Source: Streptococcus suis (GTDB lineage Bacteria; Bacillota; Bacilli; Lactobacillales; Streptococcaceae). From it: DNA of 64,000 bases. Location of the stretch: the NCBI RefSeq assembly GCF_019794555.1, contig NZ_JAIMEP010000003.1, forward strand, positions 1 through 64,000, read 5' to 3'. The notes beneath the pieces are model-generated. The model had not been told where the DNA came from. It saw nothing but the letters and a program-made list of their open reading frames with translations, and made no database searches. Position numbers and translations under genes: made by a program. The stretch's first letter is position 1. Every line of letters begins with the position of its first letter. Below are positions 63,024-64,000 of this stretch, piece after piece.

Positions 63024-63357
63024 GTATATACCTCAGAAACAAGACATCATCTGGATTGACTTTGACCCCTCGCTTGGAAAGGAAATCCAGAAACGTAGAC
63101 CAGCCCTTGTCGTCTCCAGTCACAAGTACAGTCAGATGACAGGATTTGTCGCTGTCTGCCCTATCACTCACGGAGCAAAAGCTTTGGAAAGCCGTGGCTT
63201 ATCTGTCCCTATCCTTTCTGACAAGGTAGATGGAGCGGTCAATCCAATGCAACTCTACACCTTTGATTTCAGGGCACGAAACGCCAGCAAAATTACCCAG
63301 CTAGACACATGGACTTTTCAAAAAGTCGTCCAACTCTACAATTACATTTTCGACTAG
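63013..63357 (+). CDS. pemK: PemK/MazF-type endoribonuclease toxin
   Basis: A 114-residue toxin of the PemK/MazF family, which cuts single-stranded mRNA. Motifs: QDIIWIDFDPSLGKEIQKRRPALVVSS near the N-terminus (loop with the catalytic Arg) and later the VCPITH element with a Thr/Ser. ATG 63013 overlaps the antitoxin end by 11 bp in another frame, so toxin is made at a lower level. It runs against its neighbours, as a cargo gene. Confidence 0.93.
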   Translation: MKDKYIPQKQDIIWIDFDPSLGKEIQKRRPALVVSSHKYSQMTGFVAVCPITHGAKALESRGLSVPILSDKVDGAVNPMQLYTFDFRARNASKITQLDTWTFQKVVQLYNYIFD

Positions 63358-63376
63358 AGCCAAACGGCTCTTTTTT
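63356..63376 (+). terminator. Toxin-antitoxin terminator
   Basis: AGAGCC, loop AAAC, GGCTCT followed by TTTTT, starting inside the toxin stop codon. Confidence 0.88.
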
Positions 63377-63378
63377 CG

Positions 63379-63747
63379 TTAGTCATTGGTTGCCTCCCTA
63401 AAGTCTGGATGCTCTGTCAATTCAGGATTTTCAAAAATATTCCCTACCTTCTCAAAAACACTGCTGACACAATAACAAACAGGCTCAAACATTCCATGGT
63501 GCAATCTTACAGGTAGCAACTCTCCTGAGTGCATCCTAACCACATCACCTTCAAAAATCTCCTTGCCGTTGACATCAAAGAGCCCTGTGGATTGCATGAC
63601 AATCAAACCAGATTGTTCAATCGGTACCGCACCAATTAAATCCCTGTGTGGTTGCTCCATGTTATAGATTAGACCATTTTCTGTTATGTAAAAATGCTTG
63701 ACCCACTTATTGTGGAAAGTATTCCAAGCCCTAAACTTCGGTATCAT
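63379..63747 (-). CDS. YopX family phage protein
   Basis: A 122-residue YopX protein, common in phages; function unknown. It shows IPKFRAWNTFHNKWVKHF, QSTGLFDVNGKEIFEGDVVR and VGNIFENPEL, all family signatures. ATG 63747 has GGAGG upstream and overlaps the previous stop (ATGA). Confidence 0.92.
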   Translation of the reverse strand: MIPKFRAWNTFHNKWVKHFYITENGLIYNMEQPHRDLIGAVPIEQSGLIVMQSTGLFDVNGKEIFEGDVVRMHSGELLPVRLHHGMFEPVCYCVSSVFEKVGNIFENPELTEHPDFREATND

Positions 63748-63887
63748 TTTCTGCCTCCTTCGTAAAATAGCCAACTAGCACCTAATCCAAACATTATCTT
63801 CTGAGCAAGCGTCATCTCGTGGATAGCGTTCGGGACAAACGAATAAAATATCAGTATAAATCCAATAGACCTCAATAATTGTTTCAT
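63744..63887 (-). CDS. 47-residue phage membrane protein
   Basis: MKQLLRSIGFILIFYSFVPN begins with a hydrophobic segment, and a second one follows (IMFGLGASWLFY). ATG 63887 has GGAGG 5 bp upstream and overlaps the previous stop (TGATG). Not recognised. Confidence 0.6.
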   Translation of the reverse strand: MKQLLRSIGFILIFYSFVPNAIHEMTLAQKIMFGLGASWLFYEGGRK

Positions 63888-64000
63888 CACGCCTCCACAA
63901 TTTCCACTCCAGACACGAATAAAGCCTCGCAAACACAGTGTTCTGAACAGAATATGTTGTCCAATCCATCTGGGTCATCAAAATAATTAACTAGTAAGAA
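63887..64000 (-). CDS. Partial phage gene at the right edge
   Basis: The last 37 codons of a leftward gene whose start is beyond the window. The end reads DNIFCSEHCVCEALFVSG..., with a C-x3-C-x-C-like cluster, possibly metal-binding. Its stop overlaps the next ATG. Partial. Confidence 0.6.
   Translation of the reverse strand, partial: FLLVNYFDDPDGLDNIFCSEHCVCEALFVSGVEIVEA

Overview
The window looks like a low-GC Gram-positive chromosome of the genus Streptococcus, most likely Streptococcus suis or a close relative. This rests on gene content and order (mnmE; cdaA-cdaR-glmM divergent from murT-gatD; ezrA-gyrB; flavodoxin, S14 paralogue, chorismate mutase, ClC channel) and on a prophage lysin whose C-terminal SH3 domain resembles that of the S. 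suis lysin PlySs2. The species name is inference; the genus is well supported.

Chromosomal part (1-39.8 kb). 1-13 kb holds housekeeping and transport genes: mnmE, a secreted protein of unknown function, a TPM-domain protein plus LemA, a uracil-DNA-glycosylase-like protein, a GNAT acetyltransferase, dipeptidase PepV, a FetAB-type exporter behind a cupin gene with a PerR-like operator, a lipoprotein, a group IIC intron lodged behind the terminator of an ABC-F gene, and that ABC-F gene. 13-18.4 kb holds the c-di-AMP cyclase locus cdaA-cdaR-glmM and, divergently, murT-gatD (lipid II amidation), whose mRNA is probably leaderless. A 700-bp gene-free stretch made of nested repeats follows. 19-27.4 kb is a complete histidine operon, hisC-hisZ-hisG-hisD-serB-like-hisB-hisH-hisA-hisF-hisI-hisE, controlled by a T-box with a His CAC specifier, with a PHP-type phosphatase gene (hisK) divergent from it. 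28-39.8 kb holds ezrA, gyrB, a DJ-1 family gene, rodA, an IS200-type element, L31 type B, apbE, a DHH phosphodiesterase (pde2), flavodoxin, a zinc-independent S14 under a perfect AdcR site, chorismate mutase and a ClC channel.

Accessory part (39.8-64 kb). Directly after the ClC gene there is a 2-kb plus-strand module: a promoter with an operator-like palindrome, a ribosome binding site held in a hairpin, several small peptides including one with a helix-turn-helix pattern, a protein of unknown function and a short serine recombinase. From 42 kb to the right edge a siphovirus prophage reads leftward. In transcription order it has small early and middle genes, a P-loop protein, a RinA/ArpU-type late activator, a tyrosine recombinase, HNH endonuclease, terminase, portal, protease, capsid, connectors, tail tube, tail chaperones with a -1 frameshift, tape measure, Dit, Tal, a deacetylase-like tail protein, holin, a 26-residue ORF and endolysin. 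A PemIK/MazEF-type toxin-antitoxin pair sits in the prophage on the opposite strand. The prophage continues past the right edge, so its integration module may lie outside the window.

The most interesting signals are: a duplicated 55-bp promoter-like element just downstream of the late-activator gene; the small-peptide and serine-recombinase module at the chromosome-phage boundary; the deacetylase-like domain in the tail protein; the use of TTG starts with strong Shine-Dalgarno sites in at least six phage genes; a SerB-like phosphatase inside the his operon; and several regulatory sites (AdcR, PerR-like, T-box, leaderless murT) readable directly in the sequence.
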